Below, piece by piece: positions 22,137-35,332 of a stretch of DNA of 64,000 nucleotides. The notes beneath the pieces were generated by a model. It ran no database searches and was not told where the DNA came from. It saw nothing but the letters and a program-made list of their open reading frames with translations. The translations under genes and the position numbers were made by a program. Location: NCBI GenBank assembly GCA_031835245.1, contig JAVKOQ010000042.1, positions 135,001 through 199,000 of the forward strand. The letters are read 5' to 3'. The DNA is from Balamuthia mandrillaris (taxonomy: Eukaryota; Discosea; Longamoebia; Balamuthiidae). Position 1 is the first letter of the stretch; every line of letters begins with the position of its first letter.

Positions 22137-23893
22137 ATACGTGACAAATAGTTTGCAACTGCAAGATCAGGTATGCCATCCTTGTTCAAATCCCCAAGGG
22201 GTGCTACCGCCGTTCCAAAGCTAGCTTCTTCCCCTTGAATAGTAGCAAAATGTTTGACCGTCCCATTTGTGCTGAGAAACGCCAAAAACACTCTTGCCAT
22301 GCCGTGACAGCCGACAGCAAGGTCAGGAACGCCATCATGGTTCCAGTCGGCAGAAGCGGAGCGTGCTTCTCTGTCCACTCCCCATCCTAAGTTGCATAAA
22401 GTAGAAAGGCTGTAACCGAAGGATTTATCTCCGCTGACCTTTCGTTGTGCATATTCTGCCTCGGACACGAAGTCGGAGAGAAAAAGTTCGTGCCATGCTT
22501 TGATATTGCCAGCGGCAGTCAACCGGATGATCAATACAGTGCCTAAACCGTCATCTTTGCCGGCGACACGAACCGCCATATCTGGCACTGAATCTCCATC
22601 AATGTCTCCCAATCCTATTAGAACATATTTCAAAGGTGAGAAAGATAAACAAACAAAAGAACACAACAAAAAACAAAAAACAAAACAAACAAAGAAGAGG
22701 GTTGGTGTTGACCTGCAACAGAAGTTCCGAAGAGAGTGCCAGAAGGAGAGCCCGAAGGATCAGAAATATAAGTGTAGAAGACTAACGTGTGGTTGGCACC
22801 AAAGAAACCTATGTAGACCTTACTGTTTGGCGGGTTTGCATCGTCCGGAGTTCCGAATGCCACATCTTCATATCCATCTCCATTAACATCGCCAAGAGTG
22901 CTACGATCACGTTAAAATTTTTGGAACCGAAGTAGTAAGGAGGAGGCGAAGGAAAACGAGAAGAAGTAGAAGCAGAAGGAGAAGAAGAGAGGAGAAGGGA
23001 GAAGAGAAATAAGAAGAACATCAACAAGAGGCTTTACCTGGATGACATTCCAAGCCAAGGCAAAGAGGGTGCATTGCCCTGACCAGATGTGACAACACTT
23101 TGCACTTGTTGTACTGCTCCTTCCTCATCCAATGATATCCATCTCACTTAAACAAAAAGGTCAGACAGTAATAGTTAAAAAAAATAATACTAACCTTTTC
23201 CAGGACCTCCCCATTCATCCATGTCAGCAACCAACAGTTCCGGACGTTCGTCTCCATCCCAGTCTGGTATGACTTCCATGCCTAGGCCAAACATCAACGT
23301 AGTGTCCACACCATCATCATGAGTGCCCGCATCTGGGAAGAGAAAAGGATAGTCGTTCACTACATGCCCAGTTTCGTTGAGCTGCATTAAAATAACTGCT
23401 CCTTCTGCTTCGTAGAACGTTTCCGCTGCAGCAGTGCGATGGTAGTAATCTATTATACGGCAAATAAATGTTTGTGTAGGGTGTAAGTAGTTTTAAAAAA
23501 GGTTTTAGTACCAAAATACAAAGCTGATGCAGCCAAGTAGGAGGGTCCATCTTCGGTCAAGGCGCCCAAAGATTTCACCCTCCACCCGAATCTGTCTCCG
23601 AACATGGCACCAGGGGTTGGCTTGCCAAAGAGGGTCGTACTCAGTCCTCCGCTTTGGTTGGTAATGGTAACTTTCTGTTTGACTCCCCAATTACTACTCC
23701 CATCGCTGCTTTCAATAGCTGTGATAACTGGGTTAGAATAGAAGAGAGCCAACAGGAACAGCGAGAAAAATACAGGAGCAAAGATAAAGAGTGTAATATC
23801 CGCCCTGCAACAAAAAAAAAAACGATGGGGAAACAAACCGAAAGCAAACAGAAGGACAAAGACAAAACAGCCAGTAGAGGCGGTGGAAAGCAT
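19842..23893 (-). CDS. FG-GAP receptor tyrosine-kinase-like protein, copy 3
   Basis: Same architecture as copy 2. I place the start at 23893 because MLSTASTGCFVFVLLFAF gives a signal peptide ending at the same splice position as the first exons of copies 1 and 2; the next exon starts near AIESSDG. FG-GAP loops include [44 protein letters not shown] and GDLNKDGIPDL. The Calx-beta-like block is [17 protein letters not shown]. The membrane segment is VIAPVVVVSILLVLAVAAIV. The kinase has [26 protein letters not shown] and WMSPEA, and the protein ends MLKKASK. Its kinase C-lobe is nearly identical in DNA to copy 1, while its ectodomain is the most diverged. It is a probable surface receptor; substrate unknown. 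Confidence 0.83.
22070..22132. repeat. (AG)n microsatellite in an intron of receptor-kinase copy 3
   Basis: More than 25 tandem AG units on the plus strand (CT on the coding strand), within the intron that follows the GDLNKDGIPDL repeat. Copies 1 and 2 lack it at this position. Confidence 0.95.
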
Positions 23894-24531
23894 TCGGTAT
23901 ACTGAAACTGAAACTGAAACTGTGGAGCTAGTATGGAGTACACACACCAAATAACAAAACAAAATACCCAGTAAGCCGCACCCCGAAGGTCAACAATTTT
24001 ATCTTTTCCGTTGTCCCTTAAACTACGATGCCTGGCGGTAGGTGTGAAAGTGTGATGTTACGTAAACAATCAATAGTTCGGATATTATGGAAGTAGGGCC
24101 TCCTATTGGCGTACGGAACTTTTAATTCATTCAGTAAAACATAGAATTGCTGGTAATATACCCACGTGTACATGTTAATTGACTGAATGATGGTCATTAA
24201 GCCGGATCGTACCGGGTAGTTTGGTTTTTGCCGAGGAGGAGTTTCCGGTCCTCCGCGTTAGTTATTATCATCCCGAAAAACAGAGCCGAATGAATCAACA
24301 AGGAATACATACCAGACTTCATGCTGGCAGTAGCTAGGTGGCCTTGTTTCTTCCAGTGTGGTTACACACCGCGCTTAACGGACGCGAACACAAACATAAA
24401 ACCTGTTTCGACGAAAGAAAAGCAACAAACCGATCAACCTTTAAGAAGACTTCCCTTTGTTTTACTGCGTTCGTTTTTCTACATATTAATTTAGAGGGCC
24501 ATAAGCGTTCCAAAATTCACAGTTGGGCGAC
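23894..24531. other. Spacer upstream of receptor-kinase copy 3
   Basis: No gene seen. The stretch at 23960-24300 is of mixed composition with an ATTGG box near 24103, and probably carries the copy 3 promoter. The part next to 24531 is the 3' flank of the esterase gene. Confidence 0.35.
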
Positions 24532-25219
24532 CTAAACTCGGTCTCCACAGTAAGTGTTTTGTTCAACCGAATATAGTTGTTCTCTGAATGGAATGTCGGC
24601 CATTCTAGAATAGTACAAAAAGAAAGAGTTATACAAAAGTAACTGCAAGTAATAGAAAACGAAAGAAAAAGAGCAAAGAGAATGTACTCGTTCCAAAGGT
24701 AGAAGAATTGGGGTCACCGTTTTTGGCAAAGTTGGTCCAAGAGCGTATCATGAAAGAGGAGAGCTCATGTTCAGCGTGGCTCATGGTGTAAGGGATTGTC
24801 ACGAAGTGGAGTATTTTAGGAAAGAGAAAGAAGATTTCCATGGAATGAGCTGCTTTGTAACATTGCCCCAACTTGAGAGAAAGGCCAGAGATTATATCAA
24901 AAGAGTACATCCAGGTCCGTTCTGCTATCGATGATACTGAAGAGGATATCCTGGATGTGCTTACGGCTACCTGTTTGCAAAAAAGATAAGAAAGAAGAAA
25001 CGAAAGAGAGAGATAGAGGATACCTCAAGGCTGGGGCATTTAAAGGATCCATCAGAAGTGGCAGCAATGAGAGCCTGCACTGGATGGTCGTAAGCTTCTA
25101 CTGGATAGAGTTGCATCACTTCATCAACCTGAATAAGTGATTTTAAAAAAAGTGAGCCTTAGGAGCAAGGAAGCGAAAAGAGAGAGGACAAAGAAATAGC
25201 TTTGAGGGAGAGAAGAAAG

Positions 25220-25255
<36 letters not shown>

Positions 25256-27118
25256 AAGAGAGAAGAGAGAGAGAGAGAGAGAGAAATGAATTACAGCGGA
25301 TGATGCCAAGCCTTGCTCAAGAAGAGCATCTCTATACTGATCCTCCGTCATGTCAGCATACGTTGAGCAAAGCCACCAAGCATTCTCCTCATTAGTGGTG
25401 CCTATGAGGAAAGCTTCAATGGACGAGTGAAGTTTTCCCTGTTGAATGCTGATGTTCGGTTGTTGAGATAATTCAGCTGGATCCAATACAGGCCAAAAGG
25501 TGAAAGACAGCGATGCTGATGCTACAGCATCCATCACCTCTTTGATTGTTTTGTTTCGAAGACAAGAGAGGGTGTTGCAATTTAGGGAGTGCTTGAACTG
25601 AGCGCCCATGACATAAGCCTCGCTGATGGGGAACACGTTGCAAAATCCGCTTTGCATGAGTGCTTGCTGGAATAGGTCAGCGCTTTTGTTGGCAACCATG
25701 TGAATGCACGTGCTGATCGCTCCTGCTGACTCCCCAAAGATTGTGCTTTAAGGAACAGGTTAATAATTACGGTTCACTCCTCTCCAATATTCCATCTCTC
25801 ATCTTTAATGTTCCTTTAGGGAAAATCGAGCGTACATTCGTTCGGGATCACCTCCAAAGGCCGCTATATTGCTAATCGTTTCAGACAAAACTAGGTTAGA
25901 GTCAAGTTTAAAACACAAAAAACAAAGTGGAATAAAGGAAGAGAGCTATACTTTTTGACCCATTGCATGGCGGCACGTTGATCTTCAATGCCATAGAAAC
26001 CAGTAGGCATGCTCATATTTTCATGTTTCAGTTCAGGCAAAGCCAAGAAACCTTTTCGGAAGAAATAGAAAGAGAGAAGTTAGAGAACGCTCAGAAAGGG
26101 ATAAAGACTAACGATATCTACCAAAAGGGCCAAGCCTATAGTTAAACGTTACAACAATGGTGTCTTCCGCTGCTAAAGCAGTGCCATCGTATAAGTTTGC
26201 ACTTCCACTATCAAATCCACCGCCTTTTTGTTTGTCAGGGTGAGTTAAACGCAAGAATGAAAGAATGAAGAGACAAAGAAAACAAGAAACAAAAGTTGAA
26301 AAGGAAGAAAGCCTGCCATAAATCCAAAGCATTACAGGAAGCTTATGATCGGCAGGTTCTTTAGGTGTGAATACGTTCAGGTAGAGACAGTCCTCACTGA
26401 CGGGGAAGTCTTGAATCAAGATTGGGCTCTCCAATACTTGAGGGCATACCGGACCCTTTTCAATGTTATGTTGAGAAGCAAGTAAGAACACGAAAAAAAG
26501 AAAAACGAAGAAGCAACAAAGAGAGAGAAGGAAAAAAGGAAGAAGAAATACGAAATAAGAAAAGAGAAGAAAGAACAAAGAGCCAAGAGGAAACGAGAAC
26601 GAACAAAGAAGCACAGACGGAATTAACAACAAAACGAGTAGCAAGAAAGACGAGAGAGTTACATAAGCGGTGGCGTTGCGAACGCCCTGCCATTTGCTCG
26701 GCGGGTGGGGGCTCTTCCACCGCAACGCCCCAACGGGAGGGGCCGCAAAAGGGACGCCCAGGAAGACGCGGCTGTTGTTGGCGGCGGCGTAGAAGCCGTG
26801 CACGGCGCCGTACTCGGTGTGGACGACCAGCGGCGCCCGCCGCACGGAGCTCTGGTGGTCGTAGACCGCAAAGAGGACAAAGAGCACGATGAGGAGGAGG
26901 ACCACGAGCACCAGGAGGGAGTTGAAGAAGAGGGCGCGGCGGTGGCGCTGGGCGGAGACCCAGTAGTAGTGGGCCGCGGAGGAGGAGCCCGCGGCGGAAG
27001 CGGAGGAGCCGGCGGAGCCTCTGGCGTATTGCTCGTCCTCGTCGAAGAAGAGGGAGTAGTCTTCTTCCCCTCCTCGCTCGAAAGCACTGCCGTGGTTCTT
27101 CTTTGCTTTTTCTTTCAT
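24532..27118 (-). CDS. Membrane-anchored carboxylesterase/cholinesterase-like protein
   Basis: Type B carboxylesterase (alpha/beta hydrolase) in at least eight exons. The N-terminus is cytosolic and acidic, then one strong hydrophobic segment (FFNSLLVLVVLLLIVLFVLF) with no signal-peptidase site, so a type II membrane protein with the enzyme outside or in the lumen. Family motifs: TEYGAVHGF, FLGVPFAAPPVGALRW, SEDCLYLNVFTP, VMLWIYGGGF (oxyanion hole), FGESAGA (nucleophile Ser), GTTNEENAWW (acid Glu) and AAHSMEIFFLF (catalytic His, in the cholinesterase HxxE form). The triad is complete. The fold also serves as non-catalytic adhesion proteins, but the intact triad argues for hydrolysis of carboxyl esters. 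The substrate cannot be told. The last exon ends YCGDRV. Confidence 0.9.
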
Positions 27119-27514
27119 CCGCTGCAAACACAAAAAGCAAACCCTTCCTTCCCTTTACAAGGCCTCTTCTTTCTCTCTTGGGTGTCTTCTTTATCTCATT
27201 TTGTTAAGGTATCCACCTTAAAGAGGGATTGCGCTAAGCGGCTGCACATTTTGTGGTCCATTCAAGCTCCTATGTTGAAATTTCATCTATTGGTATGATG
27301 AGAATGAAAAGAATTAAGTTGAGAAGATTTGTTGCACATGAAGAGCACAATTTTCATTAATAAACTGGAAATTTCCCATATTGGAATGTGAGGAATTTAA
27401 TGCTTATAAAAGTAAAGTAAATGACGTCAGATGTACGTTAAAAGGTAAATTCTCCATTTAAATATTTGTAGACATCTGAAAGAAAAGAGAAGAAAAAGAG
27501 AGAGCAAAGGCCAA
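27119..27514. promoter_or_regulatory. Divergent promoter of the esterase and amino-acid transporter genes
   Basis: The gap lies between two head-to-head starts. A perfect TGACGTCA palindrome lies at 27422-27429, 86 bp upstream of the transporter ATG. An A/T-rich stretch at 27300-27420 and a purine-rich leader precede the ATG. Nothing else is recognised. Confidence 0.4.
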
Positions 27515-28134
27515 ATGAGCGACAACGATGAAGCTGCTTTGGGTGGGCAGGCACGCTCCCACAAGCCTCGAAGAAAGTCTGTGATGCTTGCCTCAGGAAC
27601 CAAGACCTCGGATTCGGACTTGTTCGTTGATCCAGAAACGGCCTACCTCTTGTCTTCCACATCTTCTGACAAACACAGAGAAATTATTCATGAAGAAGCT
27701 GAACTACGCACCCCTAAAAGGTCTCTTTCTCTTTTTTTTTCTTCTTTCTCGTCCCCTTTTTATGTTTTATTTTTTCGTCTGTTTTTTATTGTTTTTTTTA
27801 TTTTTGTTTTTTAATATTACTTTTATGTTTTATTTTTTGCTTATTTGAAAATTTTTTCTTTTTCTCTTTTTTTTTTCTTTTTTTCTCTTTTTTTCTTTTT
27901 TTCTTTTTTTTCTTTTTTTTTTACTGTCTTTCTTTTATTTTATCTTATTTTATTTTCTGCTTTGTTGGCAACAGGTTGTTGTTGGACTTTGCCAATGTGT
28001 TAAAGTCGTTCATCGGCTCCAACTTTTTGGGCATGCCCTATGCCTTCAGCCAGGCCGGTCTCTACGTACGTGCCACTTGCACTCAGCATGAGAGAGAGAG
28101 AGAGAGAAAAACTACTTTTTTTTCTTTTCTTTTG

Positions 28135-28166
<32 letters not shown>

Positions 28167-29756
28167 TGCTGTTGTGTTCATGTATATTGCTTCGTTTGTG
28201 TTTTCTTTTCTTTTATCTAACTTTTATGTTTTTTGATATTAAAACTACAGGGAGGTATGATAGGCATAGTGATAATAGCATTGGTAACGGATCACTGCTG
28301 CAACCTGCTGGTGCAATGCAAGAACATGTTGCCGGATAGCGAGCACGTGCGGACGTACGGCCAAGTTGGCGTTCGTGTCTTTGGAAAACCTGGTCGCGTC
28401 CTTGTTGACTTTTTTCTCGTACTCTCTTCCTTTCATTTCTTTCTTTTTTCCTTTAGTTTGTTCTTTGTTCTTTTCTTTACAAACAAACTCCTTCTTACAA
28501 CAATGTCATGGAAGTAGGCTTTTACGCAATTGGGATTCTGTGTTGGGTATTTAATATTTATGGGACAAAACTTGAACAGCCTTTTGCCAGCATGCGTGCC
28601 TTACAGCATGTGTGTATTGATTCCTGTGATCCTCGCTCTTCCTCTATCTTTTGTAAAAAATGTCAAGGTATATTATTCTTCTGGTTTTCTTTTCTGTGTC
28701 TTCTGCAAGTTCTTCTGCTCCTTTGTCTCATTATCTGTCATGAATGCAGAAATTAGGTTGGACGAGTTTGGTAGCTGATGTGACGCTGATCTGCGGTATG
28801 GCGATGCTCTACTCCTTCTTCGACTTGGAGCGTCGCCACCAGCACAAAGGCTTCAACTGGGAAGGATTCCCTCTCTTCTTTGGACTGGTGACATCCTCTT
28901 ACGAGGGCATTGGCTTGGTTCTTCCCGTGGAGGCTACTATGAAGGCTCGTCCTGGCCGTTACGCTCGCATTCTACACTCTGTTTTGGTGTTTGTCACTCT
29001 TTTACTCAGCTGTTTTGGAGTGTTGGGTTATCTCACGTTTGCAGCGGAGACCAACTCGGTCATCACATTGAACCTTCCCGAAAGTGATCCTGTGGCCAAG
29101 GCTACCAAAATTTGCCTTCTGATTGCCATTCTTTTCACCTATCCTATGCAGCTATTTCCGGTGAGTGAGATCTTTGATGACATCTTGTTTGGGCGGAGAG
29201 ATGCTATGCCAGCCCGTGTTGTCGTCATCAACCAGCAGGATGCTGCTTCCATCGAGAATGGAGCCATCGCCTACAATAAGGTAATTTCTCTTTCGTTATT
29301 GCCTCCATGTTGTCTTCATCTTTAACAAAAAAAAAAAAAATAATAATAAACCCAAAGGAAGAAGCCAAGAAAAACAGCGACGATGAGGCTGACCAACCAC
29401 CACCCCAACCAGAACCCTCCTACTTTGACTGGCGGCGCAACCTCGTGCGCATCGTTCTCGTTCTATTCACTGGACTCATCGCCGTGTTGGTTCCTTTCTT
29501 CGGGTTGATATCCGGTTTGGTTGGCGCTCTGGGAAGTTCTCTCTTGGCCTTTCTGCTTCCTATTCTCTTTCACTTGCGGTTATGCTGGAGGGAGCTCCGA
29601 TGGTGGATCCGAGTTAAGAACTTTGTGCTGCTGGCGTTTGGAGGGTTGGCGCTTGGCGTTGGCACTTATTATGCGTTCAAAGACATCGTGGAGGAGTTGG
29701 GCAGTTCTCTCAAAGACGAGTTTGCTGATGAAGACTTTGGGGCTTGTTTTCGTTAA
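27515..29756 (+). CDS. Amino acid transporter, AAAP family (SLC36 / vacuolar AVT3-like)
   Basis: Six exons (27515-27720, 27975-28065, 28251-28418, 28518-28667, 28750-29280, 29358-29756) give 514 residues. An acidic, Ser-rich cytosolic N-terminus is followed by about eleven membrane segments. Family motifs are LKSFIGSNFLGMPYAFSQAG (first helix), TQLGFCVGYLIFMGQNL, the middle block FFGLVTSSYEGIGLVLPVEA and GVLGYLTFAAETNSVITLNL. This group moves neutral amino acids with protons, usually at lysosomes or vacuoles. The intron at 27721-27974 is almost pure pyrimidine. The stop codon is 27 bp from the end of the convergent MSH6 gene, and AATAAA at 29769-29774 lies between them. Confidence 0.93.
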
Positions 29757-29783
29757 ACGAAACTGTTGAATAAATAAAAAACT

Positions 29784-32700
29784 CTATTCTTCAGAAGTAA
29801 CGTTCAAAGAAGACCACAAACGAATGAGATCGCTGTAATGCGATAAGTTGGATTTGGGTTGTTGCTGTTGCTGTTGCTGTTGGCACAACCGAAGCAGCTC
29901 CTCTGCGATGTTCTGTTCTGCGGTGGAGAGTTCCACGCTTGGTTCTTCTTGTTCTTCCTTCTCAGCCTCCAGGTCCATAAAGGAGGAAGAAGGAAGAAGG
30001 GACATACCATCCTGAACACTTTGTGCCTCCGCCTCGAACCTTGCTGCGATACGTTCTGCTGATTCTACCACCTCATCCACAACTCCCTTTGCATGAACGC
30101 GAAGTGTCAAAAGAGAGAGAGAGAGAGGGAAGAAGGAAGTAAAAGAGGAAAAAGAGAGTCGCTACGTACCGCCATGCGAGCCACATTCATGCCATAACTC
30201 TTGGGACAAACACCTTTTTGAACTTTATACAAGAACGTAACGTCCTTCCTGTTGTTTTTGTTTTTGTTATGTTCAGGAAAAAACACACGAGAAAAAGCAA
30301 AGGAAATGTACCGTTGCGGATCGATGTAACAAGACATGTGATGCAAAGACACTCTTTGGATGGGTTGTTGGCTTGCACCCTCTGCATCCGTCGGATCGTC
30401 ATTGTCGCTGTTGCTTTTGACTTCGTTGGTGAGAGCATGATAGTGAGTGGAGAACAACGTGCGACATCCCACTCGCTCTGCAATATCCTTCAACACTGCA
30501 TAAGCGATCGAATACCTGTTTGATTTTTAGTCTAGGGTAAGCGAGAGAGAGAGAGAGAGAGAGAGAGAGCAAATACCCATCAAAGGTGCTGGTTCCTCTT
30601 CCCAGTTCATCAAGAATGACCAACGAACGAGAAGTGGCATGACGCAATATACGAGCTGTTTCCTGAAGTTCAACCATGAATGTAGACTGTATTGAAAAAG
30701 GAGCACTGTGAATAGAGTATTTTTGGAGGGCGCGAGAGAGAGGATATTGAACAAAACCTGTCCACCCATGATGTTGTCATTTGCTCCAACACGAGTGAAG
30801 ATGCGATCTGCTGCCGTCAAGTAACATGCTGAAGCTGGCACGTAACATCCCATTTGGGCCATTATTACCAGGATACACGTCTGTTTAGGAGGAGGAAGAA
30901 GAAAATAGTTAAGAAGGGGAAGTGTAAGAAGATGAAGACCAACAAGACAAAGAAAATGAAGAGACCTGACGAAGGAGAGTAGACTTTCCGCCCATGTTAG
31001 GTCCAGTAAGCAACATGATGACGGATTCGGGGTCACATCTATCATTCTCTCGCTCCTCAATGACTCGTTTGAGTTCAGCATCATCACCGTACGCAGCCAA
31101 ACGGGAGACGTCGCCAATTATAAGGTCATTCGGAATGAACTCCTCCCCAGCACTCAACTGGATGCAGGGATGGGTCATTTGGCGCACGTAAAGGATAGGA
31201 GTTGGCGACGCTACGAAACGTGGTCGACACATTTGCTCTTTAGGTTTAGCGTTTCAAAAAAAAAAGAGTGAGTAAAGAGAGAGAACAAGGAGCAGAGAAG
31301 ATCCAAGAACAAGAAAGAGAAGAGAGAAGAGTACCTCCAGCAGTGGTAGAAGTCATGGCCAACGAGCACAGAGCATCCAACTCGGCAACGCAAGAAACGG
31401 CTTGCGACCACTTGTCAAAGTCTCGGTCGAATGTTTCCATGTTGCGCTCCAACAGCGCCGCATCGTTTTCTAAATGTAACCAACTCAGTTCAGTCTCTTC
31501 TCCTTGTTCTTCATTCTGTCTTTCTTCATCTGTCTTTGTTCTCTCGACTTCCCTCTCTTTGAAAAACGAGGAACAAAACAGTCAAGCAAAAGGAAATAAC
31601 ATACCTGCAAGTTCATCTTTGGCAGCTTCTAATTCGTGCACCAAAGCAGCTCTGGTTGGAGTGGAATAACGTCCGACATTCTTGGTCTCCGCTATCAACA
31701 CAAACTCCTCGGGCAGCTTCTTCACCTTCGCTCGATCCTTGCTCGACAGCTCCAGCAGATAGTTCTGGTTTCTGACCGTGACATAGTTGAGCTCTCCCTT
31801 TTTCAGGTCTAACTTCTTTCTGGTCTCCTCCAAATAGTCCTCTAGCTTTTGCTCCGCCTGTCTTACTTTTTGCAAAGCTGCATCGTAAACCGGATCAGCA
31901 CCTTCTTGGGCCACAATTTTTATCCGTTTATCACCATTTGAGGTTTGATCCTCTTCTCTGTAGAATGCTCGTTCAAAGTGTTCGAGCAACGGACCCACAT
32001 CAGGGAAGAGCCCTCTCCGTTTGCCTTTTAGTGCTTTGTTCTCCTCACTTGAAATGGTGAGAAGACGAGCAAGTCTTTTGCTGGTGAGTGTTGGTAGAAT
32101 ATCTTTTGTTTGGCTTATCATAGACTGTAAGAGAGAGAGAGAGAGAGAGAGAGAGCATTTACATATTCAGAAACATCGAAAAGAGAACGAGGGATGAGAG
32201 AAGAGAAGCAAGAAGAACAGCGAGAAGCAGAGAGCGAGAGAAGAGGAGAAGAGCGAGAGAGGCTCGAACCCAAATTTGATTAAAGCCATCCAAAATGGCG
32301 AGAAAGGCCTTCAGGTTGCTTTTCCCGGCATGAATACGAGAGAGCATTCTTTCCAAGTCTGGCAATTTGTGCAACGCAGTCGCTAATCTACCTTGAATCT
32401 ATTTGACGAAAAAAGTGAGAGCCAGTGAGAGATAGGGAGAGAGAGAAGTCAACAAGAGAAGAGAAAACAAAACAATGCAAAAAACAAAATGCAAAAAGTA
32501 TACCATTTGATTATCTCGGTTCAAGTCCTCAACGGCATTCAACCGGTCCTCAATATCTCCAACATTCTGTAACGGATAGCAAAGCCATTGACGCAGCAAC
32601 CTCTTGCCAAAGGGAGTACGACAATGATTGATCACTCGCCAAAGAGTGCCTTCCTCACGGTTCGATGAAGGCGAGTTGTTCTCAAAGATTTCTAAGTTGA

Positions 32701-33599
32701 GCAGAGTCTTTCCATCCATGATCAGCGGAAGAGACGGTTGGTCGTTCATCATTTCTTCCTCTTCCTCTTCCTCCTCTTCTGCTATTTCTCGCTTGACTAA
32801 CGAAGAAGAGGGAGATTGTTGATGCGTGTGATAGAGTTCAATGTGACCTTGAGAAAGAAGTTCTTTGTCAAGATAGAGTCCTTTGAGATAGTTCAAACAT
32901 CCTCCGAAAGCCTCCAAAGCTAACGAAGCCGTAATGACTCCTTCATCTTCTGCTTTCCTTCCTTTTTCCTCCACTTTTGTGACCAGTTCTCGAAGAACAC
33001 TTGGTAACTCTGATTCTTCTTCTTTTTCCTTCTTTATGTTCGTTTGAGAGGAAGAAGTGGAGGTGGTGAAAGATAGTGAATAAAGGAATTGGATGGCGGT
33101 TTGTACATTCGGAAAGTCGAGATTGTTTAAAGGTGTGGACTCATCCAAATGACATCTGAATGCTCTTCTTGTCTCAGCACTGCATTTCATCTAATATTAT
33201 ATGTTTAAACGTGAACATGACGAAGGAATAGAAATAAAAAACCTATATACCTTTTCATAGACAATCTCTTTTGGCTTCACCTGCAACAACAACGTTTCCA
33301 GTTGCGTTCGTTGCTCGTCATCCAACCAACCGCCCACAAAGAATCTGCCAGTGGAAGCATCCACAAAGCAAACTCCGTATGCTGCTCCTCCTTTATCTTC
33401 TCTTTCTTTCAGCGCTAACAAATAGGAGGCCTCCTGTCGATCCAATAACTCGGCATCCACTAACGTGCCTTGCGTTAGCACTTGGGTGATCTCTCTTGTG
33501 ATGATGTTTTGGTGGGCTTGCTATGGAGAAATAAGCCATTGGACGTGTTACGACGAGTAATACCGGGATCAGAATTGAGAGATGGAGATAGGAAGAGAG

Positions 33600-33636
<37 letters not shown>

Positions 33637-35332
33637 AAAAGAGAAAATGAAGAAGAAAAACGAGACGTCTAATTACCGCTTTGCCTTTGGTTTTGATATC
33701 TTTCTTACGATTCTGCAGACTTTGGTTGCTTTGGTCCACTCGGACCACTTTGAAACTGCATGCCATAAAAACAAACCAAAGTTAGAAGAACAAGAACCAA
33801 AAGAACAAGACGGAATGCGAAAACAGTACCCAAGACCAATGAGCTTGGCAGCGTACATCGTAAAACTATCGTTCTTGTCAGACCACCCAACAGTTCGCAT
33901 GCCCATGGCTCCCGTGGTGACCACCTTCAAGTCCAGCTCCCTGCCAACAATATCAGCATCCCTCTCGTAGAGCTCCCAAAAGGCGCCACACTTGAAGAAC
34001 ACGAGCTTGTCCCAGTGAGCACGCTTGATGCTCCAGTACTGCCGCTGAAAGGAGTTGAAGCTGCTGAACGTACGCTCGGGGATATACAGAGTGGAGGGGT
34101 CGTAGTTGGGGTCGGAGGGAGGTCGTTGTTGGGCGTCGCGAATGTTGTGCTCTGCTAACCAACTCTCATGAAGCTCTCGAAAGGTCTTTTTGTTCTGCTT
34201 GTTGTTTTTCGAAGGGGTAGATGGCAGAGAGAAACTCTTACTGCTTGTTTCATCTTCTGCGTATTCTTCCTCATCCTCTTCTCCGACTTCTTCTTCGTAT
34301 TCTTCGTCTCCTTCTGTTTCTTTTTGTTTTTTGCTTTTATATGTTGTTGGCTTTGTTGTTGTTTTCCGTTGCGTGTTGTTATCGTTCTGCTTTGCCTGTC
34401 GAATCTTCTGCAGTAACGTGTTCGTCAATCGAGCTCGCAAGGCCTTGTTGTTCCTTCTCCCGCCACACGTTTTTTGTGCGCTTCCTTCATCTCCTTCTTC
34501 TATCATTTGGTCGACCGCTTCGTTTGAGTCTGCTTTGCTTTTTTCTTCCTCTTGTTTTTCTTCTCCTCCTCCTATTTGTTCTGTCTCTTCTTCTCCGGAG
34601 AAAAAGGGAAGACGACGACGAGCAGGAGAAGTCATTCCCGTTCGAAGGTGATGAGAGAGAGCAGAGGAAGAGGCCGCCTCCGTTCGTGAAGGAGAACTAT
34701 AGAGATAGTTGCTTGGAGAGAACACTTTTTTTGAGAGATCAAATGAAGAAGACGCGAGTTTGTTTTGTTCTTCTTCTGCCTCGCTGTCTTGCTGTTGTTC
34801 TGTTGTGGCCTTTCGAGAGAAAGATGAAGAAGGTGGAGGAGTGTTGAGGAGTAACTGCTCTGCACGCCGTCTCTTCTTCTTGAGCGTTGTGGACTCACGA
34901 GGCGGGGGCGTCGATGAAGAAGAAGACGAAGAAGAAACGGTTTGCAAAGCGTTTAGCTCGGATGTTTCTTGTTGCGGTTCTTCTTCATCTTCGTCTTGCC
35001 TTCTTCGCTTCTTTCCACTCAAACCGTTATTATTTGTACTACTGGTAGGTTTAAACCAAAAAGTAAATGGAATGAAAAGAAAGAAAGAAAGAAACGACAA
35101 GAAAGAAAGAACGAAAGAAAGAAAGGAAAGAAACGACAAGAAAGAAAGAACGAAAGAACAGGCGGCAAAAAAAAGCATACGCAAGATTCGCTGTGGCGGG
35201 CGAGCGAGAGAAAAATGACAGCAAGGAGGTTTGTTGCTGTTTCGAGGCGGACGGCGGCGTTTGCGGCGCACCGCCCATGGCGTGTACTGCCCCATGGGAA
35301 GGCTTGGACTTTCTCGTCGGCGTGGAGGCCAT
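29784..35332 (-). CDS. MSH6: DNA mismatch repair protein MSH6
   Basis: MutS homologue with many exons. The N-terminus carries a PCNA-binding PIP box, QTSLLSFF (residues 34-41), typical of MSH6. A long acidic, Ser/Lys-rich linker follows, with basic patches that suggest nuclear import. The mismatch-binding domain has [15 protein letters not shown] (Phe-x-Glu, which stacks on the mispair) and [14 protein letters not shown]. Connector, lever and clamp follow. The ATPase domain has [15 protein letters not shown] (Walker A), [16 protein letters not shown] (Walker B/signature) and LFSTHYHAL. The C-terminus is acidic, with a poly-Gln run. With MSH2 it forms MutS-alpha, which recognises base mismatches and small loops. 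A TGTCGACA motif lies 162 bp upstream of the ATG. Confidence 0.95.

Noticed and set aside
26422-27298. GC-rich frames on the plus strand opposite the esterase N-terminus
   Set aside because: They are antisense to a well-supported exon encoding the membrane anchor and the TEYGAVHGF motif; GC-rich codons give stop-poor complements.
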